From positions 82,831 through 146,830 of the forward strand of contig NZ_JWLW01000010.1 in NCBI RefSeq assembly GCF_000808575.1: a stretch of DNA of 64,000 nt, written 5' to 3'. Below, piece by piece: positions 18,456-27,378 of this stretch (position 1 is its first letter; every line of letters begins with the position of its first letter). The notes beneath the pieces are model-generated. The model was given only the letters and a program-made list of their open reading frames with translations, was not told the DNA's origin and ran no database searches. This DNA comes from Alteromonas marina. Its GTDB lineage: Bacteria; Pseudomonadota; Gammaproteobacteria; Enterobacterales; Alteromonadaceae. Position numbers and translations under genes: made by a program.

Positions 18456-18694
18456 GCGGTTACTCCACCTCTAAAACGTGCTGCGCTTATAATACAAATT
18501 AAATGCAGAAGGGCACCTAAAGGCCAAAAGACGATGGCAAGCACAACCGTAGCTGCTAAGGCATAACATACGCCCACGGTTACGAAAAAGAACAATGCAC
18601 CTAAAATTCTACCTTGGACTAGGTGACCTAACCCAGGAATAAAGAAGTTACAAATTGCGGCGATTACGTTACCGCCCGATCCTTGACCTGCCAT
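18452..18694 (-). CDS. Small inner-membrane protein, two helices
   Basis: 80 residues. A Gly-rich start (MAGQGSGGNVIAAICNFFIPGLGHLVQG) precedes two hydrophobic segments (about 30-54 and 54-72) with almost no polar turn. FIPGLGHLVQGRILGALFFF resembles TM2-domain and DUF-type small proteins with a PGLG(Q/H) motif. The end ARFRGGVTA is basic. It overlaps the lipoprotein start by 4 bases. The role is unknown; coupling suggests the pair work together at the envelope. Confidence 0.72.
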   Translation of the reverse strand: MAGQGSGGNVIAAICNFFIPGLGHLVQGRILGALFFFVTVGVCYALAATVVLAIVFWPLGALLHLICIISAARFRGGVTA

Positions 18695-18882
18695 ATCAAC
18701 ATCCTCGCATTTATGACTATAATATGATTAGCTAGCACGTAATGACACTTGTTCTATAGTATATACTTAAGATTTATCGCTTATTTTACAAGCATAAACA
18801 GCGTTGAAGCAGTCAGCACGCAACCGTTTGTATAACAATAAACTAAACTAAAACAGGCACTCACACAACGCGCAGAAACAAA

Positions 18883-19860
18883 ATGAAACGACTTTACCCC
18901 GATGTGACCTACTATGAAAATGGATTTATCGAAGTGGGAAGTGGGCATTCGCTTTACTTCGAGCAAAGTGGTAATCCAAACGGTATCCCCGTGCTCTTTA
19001 TCCACGGAGGCCCTGGGGCAGGCTTACCCCCTAATTACAAATGCTTTTTTGATAACAACAAATATCGAATAATAGGTTATGAGCAACGCGGCTGCGGCCG
19101 TTCTACCCCCGCTGCCGATACACTTAATAACGATACCTGGTCCAATGTTGAAGATATTGAAGCGCTTCGAACACATCTCTCAATACCTAAATTCCTATTA
19201 TTCGGCGGTTCGTGGGGGTCAACACTCGCACTGCTTTACGCGTTAAAGTACACGCCGCGAGTGACAGGACTCATTCTACGTGGCGTATTTTTAGCCCGAC
19301 AGGAAGACAGGGATTGGTTTTTATCGCCAAATGGCTGTGCAGCTCAGTTATTTCCCGAGTACTACCGTAAATTCACTAAGGATGTGCCAACACCAATCAC
19401 TTCCAGCGCAGTCTGCCGTTTTTATAGCGCAATGGTACGTTCGAGCAACGATGTATTACGTCACGCAGCGTTAAAGCGCTGGTACCAGTGGGAAGAGCGG
19501 TTATCGCGTGTTAGTTTACCGCCAGGCGTGGGAGACTCTACAGCTAATTACCCTATGCAACTGGTCACTTGCCTTGCAACTCTAGAGTGCCATTTCCTAT
19601 CTAACCAATGCTTTTTAGATGAAAACTATATTCTTGATAACATTGGAAAAATAAGCCATATTCCGGGGACTATCATCCATGGTCGCTACGATATGATTTG
19701 TAAAACTGAAGCCGCTGAAACCCTTCACAAAGCATGGCCTCAGAGTCAGTTACAAATTATACCCGATGCTGGGCATAGTACATCTGAACCCAGCATAGGT
19801 TACGCACTTTGCCGTGCCACTCGCGACATGTCACGTTTTATTCAGGAGTCATCTAAGTGA
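18883..19860 (+). CDS. pip: Proline iminopeptidase
   Basis: 325 residues. An alpha/beta hydrolase of the S33 family which releases N-terminal proline from peptides in the cytoplasm. Seen are the oxyanion-hole HGGPGAG, the substrate motif EQRGCGRSTP, and the nucleophile elbow GGSWGS. The acid and His are near GRYDMICK and DAGHS. Family members have about 310-325 residues. The stop overlaps the dtd start (GTGA), so the two genes are coupled. Confidence 0.94.
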   Translation: MKRLYPDVTYYENGFIEVGSGHSLYFEQSGNPNGIPVLFIHGGPGAGLPPNYKCFFDNNKYRIIGYEQRGCGRSTPAADTLNNDTWSNVEDIEALRTHLSIPKFLLFGGSWGSTLALLYALKYTPRVTGLILRGVFLARQEDRDWFLSPNGCAAQLFPEYYRKFTKDVPTPITSSAVCRFYSAMVRSSNDVLRHAALKRWYQWEERLSRVSLPPGVGDSTANYPMQLVTCLATLECHFLSNQCFLDENYILDNIGKISHIPGTIIHGRYDMICKTEAAETLHKAWPQSQLQIIPDAGHSTSEPSIGYALCRATRDMSRFIQESSK

Positions 19861-20294
19861 TAGGACTTATCCAACGAGTATCAGAAGCCAATGTCACCGT
19901 TGACGGCAATATTATTGGCGAAATTGGTCAAGGCATGCTTGTACTTTTGGGTGTTGAGAAAAAAGACAGCGAAGCGGAAATAGAAAAACTGGCGAATAAA
20001 CTCTGTCGGTATCGTATGTTTAGCGATAAAGATGGAAAAATGAATTTAAATATTGAACAAGTCGATGGAGAGATATTGGTGGTTTCCCAGTTCACTCTAG
20101 TCGCAGATACCCAAAAAGGTAATCGCCCCGGATTTTCTCGCGGCGCATCGCCAGAACATGGCCAAGCTATTTATGAAAAGTTTGTGCAAGCGCTTAAAAA
20201 TAAAGGCATGAAAGTAGCCACAGGTGAGTTCGGTGCCGACATGCAAGTTGGCCTAATCAATGACGGCCCCGTTACCTTTCAATTTAGTGTTTAG
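19857..20294 (+). CDS. dtd: D-aminoacyl-tRNA deacylase
   Basis: 145 residues, the standard length. GTG start at 19857, with AGGAG about 9 bases upstream inside pip. It hydrolyses D-amino acids, and glycine mischarged on tRNA(Ala), from tRNA. Key motifs are the N-terminal MIGLIQRVSEANV, LVVSQFTLVADTQKGNRPGFS (in the family SQFTL is the catalytic threonine loop) and a C-terminal NDGPVTF holding the Gly-cisPro type motif GPVT. Confidence 0.97.
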   Translation: MIGLIQRVSEANVTVDGNIIGEIGQGMLVLLGVEKKDSEAEIEKLANKLCRYRMFSDKDGKMNLNIEQVDGEILVVSQFTLVADTQKGNRPGFSRGASPEHGQAIYEKFVQALKNKGMKVATGEFGADMQVGLINDGPVTFQFSV

Positions 20295-20410
20295 CGGGGG
20301 GAAATCGTACGCTCAGTCAGCATTCCAAACTTGCTTACATAATTAAGCTTGTGCCTTATGTGTTCTTACGTTTAAATACTTATTCATTCATTTAAGAAGG
20401 CTGGTTTATT

Positions 20411-21325
20411 GTGTACAAGGTAGTTACGCCAAAAAGCGATGCCGAGTTTGAAGCCTATTTTCATTTTCGGTGGGAACACTTACGCCAGCCATGGAATTTC
20501 CCTCCAGGCTCTGAAAAAGACGAATATGAGCAAGTCGCAGAGCACCGTATTATTACTAACAGAAATGGCGAAATTGTAGCTTGTGGCCGTGTGCATTTAA
20601 ACACCGCGGAAGAAGCACAAATTCGGCATATTGCCGTGCATCCAGGGCACCAGCGTAAAGGTTTAGGCCAAATGATTATGGCTGCACTTGAAAACGTAGC
20701 CAAAGACTTGGGTGCCGAGCGCGCCGTAACTAACAGTCGCGAAATATCTATCGACTTTTTTAGCGCATGTGGCTTTGAAGTTGAGCGTGAAGCCCCCAAC
20801 GAGCTTGGTATGCTCAAGCGTCAGCAAATGGTTAAGAAGTTTACTGATAGCAACACCTTAGTGCTACACCCTAAATGGTGCAAATCGCTACAGGAAACGT
20901 GGTCTGAGACCATTCCCATCACCGAGCATATGGGAATAAAGCTTTACCAATACACAGGGCGCACACTAGAAACACGTGCTTCTTTGAATAAGAATATTAA
21001 TATTCACGGCACTATGTTTGCGGGCAGTATTTTCTCTTTAGCCACATTAACAGGCTGGGGCATGATTTACCTTCAGCTAAAAGAGCGTGGATTAGACGGT
21101 GACATTGTATTGGGCGATGGCGATATTCATTATCATAAGCCCATCACGATGAAGCCGAGGGCAATCTGCAATATTGAGACCTTGTCTGGTAAATTTAAAC
21201 CGCTAGAAAACGACAACAAAGCGCGTTTTGAATTAAGCGTAGCAATTTTGGATGGCGACACTCCAGTTGCAGAATTTGAAGGTGTATTCTACGTGCTTCC
21301 CCCTTCTAAAAACGAAGAAGAGTAG
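20411..21325 (+). CDS. yiiD: Two-domain GNAT / hotdog thioesterase protein, YiiD-like
   Basis: 304 residues from GTG 20411. The N-terminal GNAT domain (about 1-150) has IRHIAVHPGHQRKGLGQMIM, the acetyl-CoA loop (Q/R-x-x-G-x-G/A). The C-terminal domain (about 165-300) has NINIHGTMFAGSIFSLATLTGWGM and GDIHYHKPITMKPRA, the pattern of the YiiD C-terminal hotdog thioesterase family. E. coli YiiD has been linked to fatty-acid initiation (FabY/MadA). The gene follows dtd as in E. coli, 116 bases away. Confidence 0.88.
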   Translation: MYKVVTPKSDAEFEAYFHFRWEHLRQPWNFPPGSEKDEYEQVAEHRIITNRNGEIVACGRVHLNTAEEAQIRHIAVHPGHQRKGLGQMIMAALENVAKDLGAERAVTNSREISIDFFSACGFEVEREAPNELGMLKRQQMVKKFTDSNTLVLHPKWCKSLQETWSETIPITEHMGIKLYQYTGRTLETRASLNKNINIHGTMFAGSIFSLATLTGWGMIYLQLKERGLDGDIVLGDGDIHYHKPITMKPRAICNIETLSGKFKPLENDNKARFELSVAILDGDTPVAEFEGVFYVLPPSKNEEE

Positions 21326-21458
21326 CGTTATGGTTTAACGCCTCACCTCAAATGTGCATGGTCCTGTATTCTGATAAGCACATGACCGTTTCGTCGATGA
21401 ATTAAGCCCAAGCATCACTATTTCGTACACGCCGTCACCAAAAGCAAAAAACAATCAT

Positions 21459-21485
21459 AAAAAAAGCGCCATTAAGGCGCTTTTA
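21459..21485. terminator. Bidirectional terminator between yiiD and rpoH
   Basis: AAAAAGCGCC-ATTAA-GGCGCTTTTA between convergent genes, with A- and T-runs on its sides. Confidence 0.85.
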
Positions 21486-21523
21486 GTAAAATTGAGCTAG
21501 TTGTAAGCTATATACTGGGTGCA

Positions 21524-22378
21524 CTAAGCGACCATAGCTGCTTGAAGCTTTTTCATCGCGTTCTTTTCAATTTGACGAACTCGCTCTGCAGAAACCTGAT
21601 ATTTATCAGCTAGGTCTTGCAAAGTAATCTTGTTGTCTGCTAACCAACGGGTTTCGATGATATCTTGGCTACGCTCATCTAGCGTTTTAATCGCTGAGTA
21701 TAAGCGCTTGCTAGCAGCGGTATCCCAGTCATTATTAATTACGTCAGTTTCAACGTCTGAAGATTTATCTTCTAAATACTGAACTGGCGCGAAATTACCC
21801 GTTTCATCTTCGTCAGCCGTTAAGTCGAACGCTTGGTCTTGAGAGCTCATACGCGCTTCCATTTGAAGCACTTCTTTTGTACTCACGCCCAGTTCGTTCG
21901 CTACAGTTTGTACTTCGTCGTGCGTGAACCAACCAAGACGCTTTTTCGCCTTACGAAGGTTAAAGAACAGTTTGCGCTGCGCTTTGGTTGTCGCAACTTT
22001 CACTATTCGCCAGTTTTTGAGTACAAACTCATGAATTTCTGCTTTGATCCAATGTACCGCGAAAGAAACCAAACGCACGCCCACGGTTGGGTCGAAACGC
22101 TTAACGGCTTTCATCAGACCAATGTTACCTTCTTGAATTAAGTCGGCTTGTGGTAAGCCATAACCTGAGTAAGATTTTGCAATGTGCACTACAAAACGAA
22201 GGTGTGACATTACTAGCTTACGAGCGGCTTGTAAGTCTTCGTCTTCGCGAAGGCGCACTGCCAACTCGCGCTCTTCCTCAGCGCTAAGCATATCAATGCT
22301 GCTTACAGCTTGGATGTAGCCTTCAATGCTACCGCTGTGTGGCACTGACAGGGCCATAGATTGCAAATTGTTGCTCAT
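21524..22378 (-). CDS. rpoH: Heat-shock sigma factor RpoH (sigma-32)
   Basis: 284 residues, the normal length. Region 2 includes [40 protein letters not shown] and [15 protein letters not shown]. The RpoH box [15 protein letters not shown], specific to sigma-32, is present. Region 4 carries [23 protein letters not shown]. It directs heat-shock transcription, here probably including hslVU. In E. coli rpoH follows ftsX directly; here two rightward genes and a gap separate them, so rpoH must have its own promoter in 22379-23005. Confidence 0.98.
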   Translation of the reverse strand: MSNNLQSMALSVPHSGSIEGYIQAVSSIDMLSAEEERELAVRLREDEDLQAARKLVMSHLRFVVHIAKSYSGYGLPQADLIQEGNIGLMKAVKRFDPTVGVRLVSFAVHWIKAEIHEFVLKNWRIVKVATTKAQRKLFFNLRKAKKRLGWFTHDEVQTVANELGVSTKEVLQMEARMSSQDQAFDLTADEDETGNFAPVQYLEDKSSDVETDVINNDWDTAASKRLYSAIKTLDERSQDIIETRWLADNKITLQDLADKYQVSAERVRQIEKNAMKKLQAAMVA

Positions 22379-23005
22379 TGTTCACCTCATTTATTGCCGC
22401 TTCATATTAGCAAAGTAACCGAAGCTGCGCGAGACCTAATTAAGATATGAAGTCTAACCGATATGTAGGTATAGTGACTATTTCTATAATATCAAGACCT
22501 AAATTAAGAAAAAAAGTTCAACTTTACTAATTCAGCGTCGTTTACGTATGCTAGGTGATGTATTGGGCCAGCCAAATCGAATGTTTGTGCTTTGCGCTTC
22601 ACCTACCAATCCGCTATACATCTTTATAGACTGACAGCCTTTACAAGCTTTCGATCAGTCATTCAACCACGAAAGTATTATACTTTAATTACATGCCTGA
22701 GTGGGAAAGCTAATCTCACTGATATGAATTTAAACGAATATCGATTGTTCGCTACCATTCAATAATGGATGGTTAGTACCTTCCCAATTTCAACGTAATT
22801 TGAAACCTCAACAGCTATTAACGGCTCGAAGAACACATGATTATATTATACCTTGCTTTTCTCTCTGGAAATTGAAAATATTAGATTGAATTAATCGATT
22901 TTGCACTACGACCGCTGCATAGCATTTTCCAGACAAGAACAATTAAAGACTGGAAGGGAAATTCTTAAGGAAAGGAGTAAGGCAAGTAAAGCAGAGAGGA
23001 ACTCC
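22379..23005. other. Divergent intergenic region, rpoH and first EAL-HDOD gene
   Basis: About 630 bases, AT-rich. It must contain the rpoH promoters and leader and the promoter of the EAL-HDOD gene. A translated extension of the latter to TTG 22901 is unlikely. I see no further gene or clear hairpin. Confidence 0.4.
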
Positions 23006-24232
23006 ATGTTTGCTTACGTCGCTAGACAGCCCATATTTGATGTAAGCCGAGAAGTTTACGCTTACGAGTTACTTTTTCGCGTTGGCGAGGAGAACTGCTT
23101 CCCTAATATCCCTCCCGATGAAGCAACCTCGAAAATACTGACATCTACTCACCTAAGCTTGGGTATCGAGGAAATTACTGGCGATAAAAAAGCTTTTATC
23201 AATTTTCATCGTGATACCCTGATGTTCCGCTTTCCTACTTCACTAGATGCTGACAAAGTGGTTATTGAGATTGTTGAAACGGTTGATGTAGATGACGCTC
23301 TAGTCGCAGCGTGTAAGCATATTCGCGGCCTTGGATACCCAATAGCGCTAGACGACTATGACATGAAAGGGAAATGGGAAGCTTTTATCCCTTTTACCAG
23401 CGTAGTAAAAATTGATATTACCGAAATTCCTCACGATAAGATCCCTGCTTTAGTTGAGCGATTTAAATCATATAAAATTAAGCTGGTTGCTGAAAAAATT
23501 GAAACCTATGATGAATTTAATAAATTCAAAAATATGGGCTTCGACTACTTCCAAGGTTACTTCCTTGCTAAACCGGAAATTGTAAGGCATAGGAAATTAG
23601 GCCCAAGCAGCTTAACCATGATGGAACTGCTCACTTTAAGTAGCCAAGCAAAACTGAATTTCGATGAGGTCAACAGAATCATTGAAAGAGACCCTTCGCT
23701 AACCTATTTACTGCTGCGCTTTATTAATAACCCTATGGTTAATAAGCGCCATAAGATAACGTCACTAAAACATGCTTTAACCTTTATGGGTGAAGTAGAG
23801 GTGAAGAAATTTATTTCTCTACTCGCTCTTGCCAACCTAAGCGATGGTCAGCCTAGTGAGCTCATGCAAATGGCGCTGGTTCGTGCAAAGTTTTGTGAAT
23901 TGGTATTTACTCAACTTAAAGACTCAGATAACCCGCTAAAAGGCTTTCTTACTGGGCTACTGTCTCTGCTCGATGCAATGATGGAGCAGCGCATTGACGA
24001 TTTGGTGAGTAAAGTGCCTATCAGTGATGATGTAAAGAACGCGCTTTGTGGCACACCGGGCATTTTGCGTAATTGTCTAACGCTAGTTCAATATTTTGAG
24101 CGAGCAAAATGGGCGGGTATTCAACAGTTTGCTAATAAATACGATATAAAGCAAAGCATATTGCACAGCTATTACAACGAAGCTATTAAGTGGGCAAAAC
24201 ACATTCATAGCTCGGCATTGAAAGATGAATAG
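23006..24232 (+). CDS. EAL-HDOD signalling protein, paralogue 1
   Basis: 408 residues from ATG 23006, preceded by GAGAGGA; a TTG at 22901 adds 35 residues without homology to its paralogue. Residues 1-200 are a YuxH-type EAL domain: YAYELLFR in place of EALLR, then FINFH (Asn), VVIEIVE, IALDDYD, VVKIDI, LVAEKIET and YFQGYFL. Most metal and catalytic positions are kept, but the DDFGTG loop is DDYDMK, so c-di-GMP hydrolysis is doubtful. Residues 200-405 are an HDOD domain (ITSLKHALTFMGEVEVKKFI), a non-catalytic HD relative used in signalling. It may bind c-di-GMP or act as a scaffold. Confidence 0.87.
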   Translation: MFAYVARQPIFDVSREVYAYELLFRVGEENCFPNIPPDEATSKILTSTHLSLGIEEITGDKKAFINFHRDTLMFRFPTSLDADKVVIEIVETVDVDDALVAACKHIRGLGYPIALDDYDMKGKWEAFIPFTSVVKIDITEIPHDKIPALVERFKSYKIKLVAEKIETYDEFNKFKNMGFDYFQGYFLAKPEIVRHRKLGPSSLTMMELLTLSSQAKLNFDEVNRIIERDPSLTYLLLRFINNPMVNKRHKITSLKHALTFMGEVEVKKFISLLALANLSDGQPSELMQMALVRAKFCELVFTQLKDSDNPLKGFLTGLLSLLDAMMEQRIDDLVSKVPISDDVKNALCGTPGILRNCLTLVQYFERAKWAGIQQFANKYDIKQSILHSYYNEAIKWAKHIHSSALKDE

Positions 24233-24386
24233 CCAATGCATCCACACTGCATCTTGGTAAATTTATCATTGAATTCTTGTTAGGGAACGCCTACCTATCA
24301 TAGACTAGGGTTTAGGCTTACAATTACCTAAGCCCATCAAATACCAATAAAAACGTCGTTCAACCATGTTGCCTTAGGAATAGATT

Positions 24387-25622
24387 ATGTTCGCGTTCAT
24401 AGCTCGTCAGCCTATTTTAGACAAAAGCAAAAGTGTATTTGCCTATGAACTATTATTTCGAGACGGTAAGTCTGGCGCCTACCCAGAGCACAGTGAAGAA
24501 AAAGCGAAATATATTTCTGAACATTTTCATCCATTAGGATTAGATGATATCAGCGGGGAGAAAACATCGTTTATTACGTTTTCTTCCGACACAATTATTT
24601 CTCGTTTCCCAACGTCACTTAACCCTGAATCGATTGTTGTTGAACTAGCTGACCCAACCGATAATATAAGCGGTCTATTCGAAGCTTGTCAGCACATAAA
24701 ACAACTTGGGTTTAAGCTCGCTATTGACGACCCTATGATGGTGGGTTCAAAACACGATATATTCCCGCTTATCGATATCGTAAAAGTAGACGTCACCAAA
24801 ACACGCTTTGAAACAATCGAAAAACATATTCCTCGCTATCACGATGCAAATGTTCAGCTAGTTGCCGAACAGGTTGATACGCAAGACAGCTTCACTACTT
24901 GTGTAGACCTGGGCTTTGACTTTTTCCAGGGTTATTTCTTTTCTCAGCCTGAAGTACGAATACTGAAGCAGCTTCCTGCCTCTAAAATGAATATTGTAGA
25001 TTTGATGGGTGAAAGTTCTAGTAGTAATTTTAACATTGAGCGCATTAGCCAAATTATCGAACGCGATGCTACGCTGAGCTTCTTGTTATTAAAATTCATA
25101 AACAACCCCACAATCAATAAACGCTACAAGATCACGTCACTTAAGCACGCACTCAATTACATGGGTGAAGTTGAGATTAAGAAATTTATCGCGTTGCTAA
25201 GTTTAACCAACTTAGGCGACGAGAAGCCTCTTGAAATCATTCATATGTCGCTTGTGCGCGCCAAGTTCTTTGACTTACTTGCCGAGCGAAGAGGCATCAA
25301 AAACAACCCGCCAATATCATTTTTAGTGGGTCTATTCTCGTTACTTGAGGGATTGCTTGACCAGTCTATGACTGACATAGTGAAACAACTGCCGCTGTCT
25401 GATGAAGTCAACGACGCATTATTAGGTAAAAACCTCGAAATGAACAACTATATGACCCTTGTCCGCGCATTCGAAAGTGCACTGTGGATGAACGTGATAA
25501 AACAAGCCAAGATGCTAGATATTGACCAAAAGCAACTGCATATGCTGTATAACCAAGCGATTATATGGGGTAACGGCGTACGCAGCGCTATTTCATCACA
25601 CTACCCGCGTGCTATCGCTTAA
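24387..25622 (+). CDS. EAL-HDOD signalling protein, paralogue 2
   Basis: 411 residues, with AGGAATAG before the start. It is collinear with the preceding protein from MFAFIARQPILDKSK onward: same YAYELLFR-type start, ITSLKHALNYMGEVEIKKFIALL and FFQGYFFSQP. Compared with paralogue 1, catalytic positions are lost: Asn to Thr in FITFS, EIVE becomes ELAD, and AEKIE becomes AEQVD. It is therefore probably non-enzymatic, perhaps a receptor or partner of paralogue 1. The pair arose by tandem duplication and stands between ftsX and rpoH, 154 bases apart on the same strand. Confidence 0.87.
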   Translation: MFAFIARQPILDKSKSVFAYELLFRDGKSGAYPEHSEEKAKYISEHFHPLGLDDISGEKTSFITFSSDTIISRFPTSLNPESIVVELADPTDNISGLFEACQHIKQLGFKLAIDDPMMVGSKHDIFPLIDIVKVDVTKTRFETIEKHIPRYHDANVQLVAEQVDTQDSFTTCVDLGFDFFQGYFFSQPEVRILKQLPASKMNIVDLMGESSSSNFNIERISQIIERDATLSFLLLKFINNPTINKRYKITSLKHALNYMGEVEIKKFIALLSLTNLGDEKPLEIIHMSLVRAKFFDLLAERRGIKNNPPISFLVGLFSLLEGLLDQSMTDIVKQLPLSDEVNDALLGKNLEMNNYMTLVRAFESALWMNVIKQAKMLDIDQKQLHMLYNQAIIWGNGVRSAISSHYPRAIA

Positions 25623-25661
25623 CCGCTGGCACGCGTAATGCGAGCTTTGGGCTTGCGATAC

Positions 25662-26642
25662 TTATTGAGGCTCTATCTCTCTCACGTGACGCTGCACAGA
25701 GATAAGTGAGCCCAGTAAACCAAGCAGCACAGATAGTCCCAGCATTGTCAGCAATGCAGAACCGGTTAATCCGGTAATGTTGAAATCCTTCTGATACATA
25801 GCGGCAAACGTAGTGATGCTGCTATCCATCCACCATAGTATGATAATAACGGCAAACCACGCCATTAGTCCGCCCAATAGGCCATACCAGAACCCTGTAT
25901 ATAAAAACGGGCGATGGATAAACGCATCGGTTGCGCCAACCAGCTTCATCACTACGATTTCGTCGTACTTGTTCAAAATATTCAAACGAATGGTGTTACC
26001 AATAATTAATACAACGGCGATGAAAAGTAGCAACCCTATTAGCGTAACCAAGTCTCTTGCAATATCGATAACGGCATATAAACGCTCTAACCATTCGATA
26101 TCAAGTTTACCTATATCAACTTCACGCTGCTGTCGCAGTTTATCTAGCAGTGCTTTGGCTGCCGTCGGCGACGCGTGTTTTTCGTTTGGCGTTACTAGCA
26201 CTACATCAGGCAGTGGGTTTTTCTCTAGATAGGCGATGGCATCGCCCAATCCTGACAAGTGCTGAAATTCTTTAAGCGCATCATCCGCTGGAATATAAAC
26301 AACGCTGTCTATTTCAGACCAGCTATTTAATCGTGCCACCAGCTGTTGCGAACTTGCCGCGTTGATATCTGGCTTTAAAAACAGAGATATTTCTGACGCC
26401 TGATCCCAGCCTGCTGTAATTTTCTCAGTATTTTTCACCATGATATAAAGCGTACTAGGTAGCGTAATACTCAGGCCTAGTACCCCAATAGTCATTAAAG
26501 ATGCCAGCGGCTGACGCCACAGCTCTCCAAGACTTGCCAGCGCTTGGCGCACATGGCTGACAAAGAACATCACAATAGATTGGATAAAGCCCACTTTGGC
26601 AGAAGACGCCCCTTCTGCACGCCCTTTAAACAACATACTCAT
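25662..26642 (-). CDS. ftsX: Cell division ABC permease FtsX
   Basis: 326 residues. FtsX with FtsE regulates septal amidases at the division ring. One N-terminal helix (LMTIGVLGLSITLPSTLYIM) precedes a periplasmic domain (about 75-190, IADINAASSQQL region through EVDIGKLDIEWL). Three C-terminal helices follow: TLIGLLLFIAVVLIIGNTIRL, YTGFWYGLLGGLMAWFAVI and LLTMLGLSVLLGLLGSLIS. The start overlaps the ftsE stop (ATGA). Confidence 0.96.
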   Translation of the reverse strand: MSMLFKGRAEGASSAKVGFIQSIVMFFVSHVRQALASLGELWRQPLASLMTIGVLGLSITLPSTLYIMVKNTEKITAGWDQASEISLFLKPDINAASSQQLVARLNSWSEIDSVVYIPADDALKEFQHLSGLGDAIAYLEKNPLPDVVLVTPNEKHASPTAAKALLDKLRQQREVDIGKLDIEWLERLYAVIDIARDLVTLIGLLLFIAVVLIIGNTIRLNILNKYDEIVVMKLVGATDAFIHRPFLYTGFWYGLLGGLMAWFAVIIILWWMDSSITTFAAMYQKDFNITGLTGSALLTMLGLSVLLGLLGSLISVQRHVREIEPQ

Positions 26643-27352
26643 GACCAGGCTCCTTCACTGCTGGCTGAACTTGTGCCATCAAGATCATCAGTAAGGCCAT
26701 CGGTGATCATTTGACCATTTTTGAGCGTCAGCGTGCGATACCGCATACGAGCAATCAGCCCTAAATCATGGGTTGCAATAAGTACTGACACGCCCGCTTG
26801 ATTGAAGTCTTCAAACAAGCGAATGATTTCCATGGAAAGCTTGGGGTCGAGGTTACCGGTCGGTTCGTCTGCCAGCAGTAACGGGGGTTTATTTACTACT
26901 GCTCGCGCGATCCCCACTCGCTGCTGCTCACCACCAGACAACGTAATAGGCAGGCAACGTGCTTTGTCTCTTAGCCCTACCATTTCAAGCGCAGCTTCTA
27001 CGCGCTTGCGGATTTCTTTGTGGGTGTAACCCTCAATAACTAGCGGTAACGCCACGTTGTCAAAAACCGACTTGTCCATCAGCAGCTGGTGACTTTGGAA
27101 GATCATGCCGATATCGCGGCGTATATAGGCAATATCTCGACGGGTAATAGTGTTAAGGTCGTGTCCATTAATAAGAACCCGCCCCACGGTTGGGCGCTCC
27201 ATAATACTGATAAGTTTAAGCAGGGTACTTTTCCCTGCGCCAGAATGCCCTGTTAAAAAGGCCATTTCACCCGGCGCAATATGAAAATTCACCTTGCTTA
27301 GCGCACGTTGTCCGCCCGGATAGGTTTTGCTTACCTGCTCAAACTTTATCAT
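26639..27352 (-). CDS. ftsE: Cell division ATP-binding protein FtsE
   Basis: 237 residues, slightly longer than the usual 222 because of an acidic C-terminal tail DGLTDDLDGTSSASSEG. It starts MIKFEQVSKTYPGG. Walker A is GHSGAGKST, the signature LSGGEQQRVGIARAV, Walker B LLLADEPTGNLD and the H-loop IATHD. It powers FtsX-dependent activation of peptidoglycan hydrolysis. The promoter is likely shared with ftsY, 26 bases upstream. Confidence 0.97.
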   Translation of the reverse strand: MIKFEQVSKTYPGGQRALSKVNFHIAPGEMAFLTGHSGAGKSTLLKLISIMERPTVGRVLINGHDLNTITRRDIAYIRRDIGMIFQSHQLLMDKSVFDNVALPLVIEGYTHKEIRKRVEAALEMVGLRDKARCLPITLSGGEQQRVGIARAVVNKPPLLLADEPTGNLDPKLSMEIIRLFEDFNQAGVSVLIATHDLGLIARMRYRTLTLKNGQMITDGLTDDLDGTSSASSEGAWS

Positions 27353-27378
27353 TATTTTTCCCTACCGCTTTGCTGGTT

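Noticed and set aside
22901..23005. Upstream TTG start for the first EAL-HDOD gene
   Set aside because: The extension has no match to its tandem paralogue, while GAGAGGA precedes the inner ATG.
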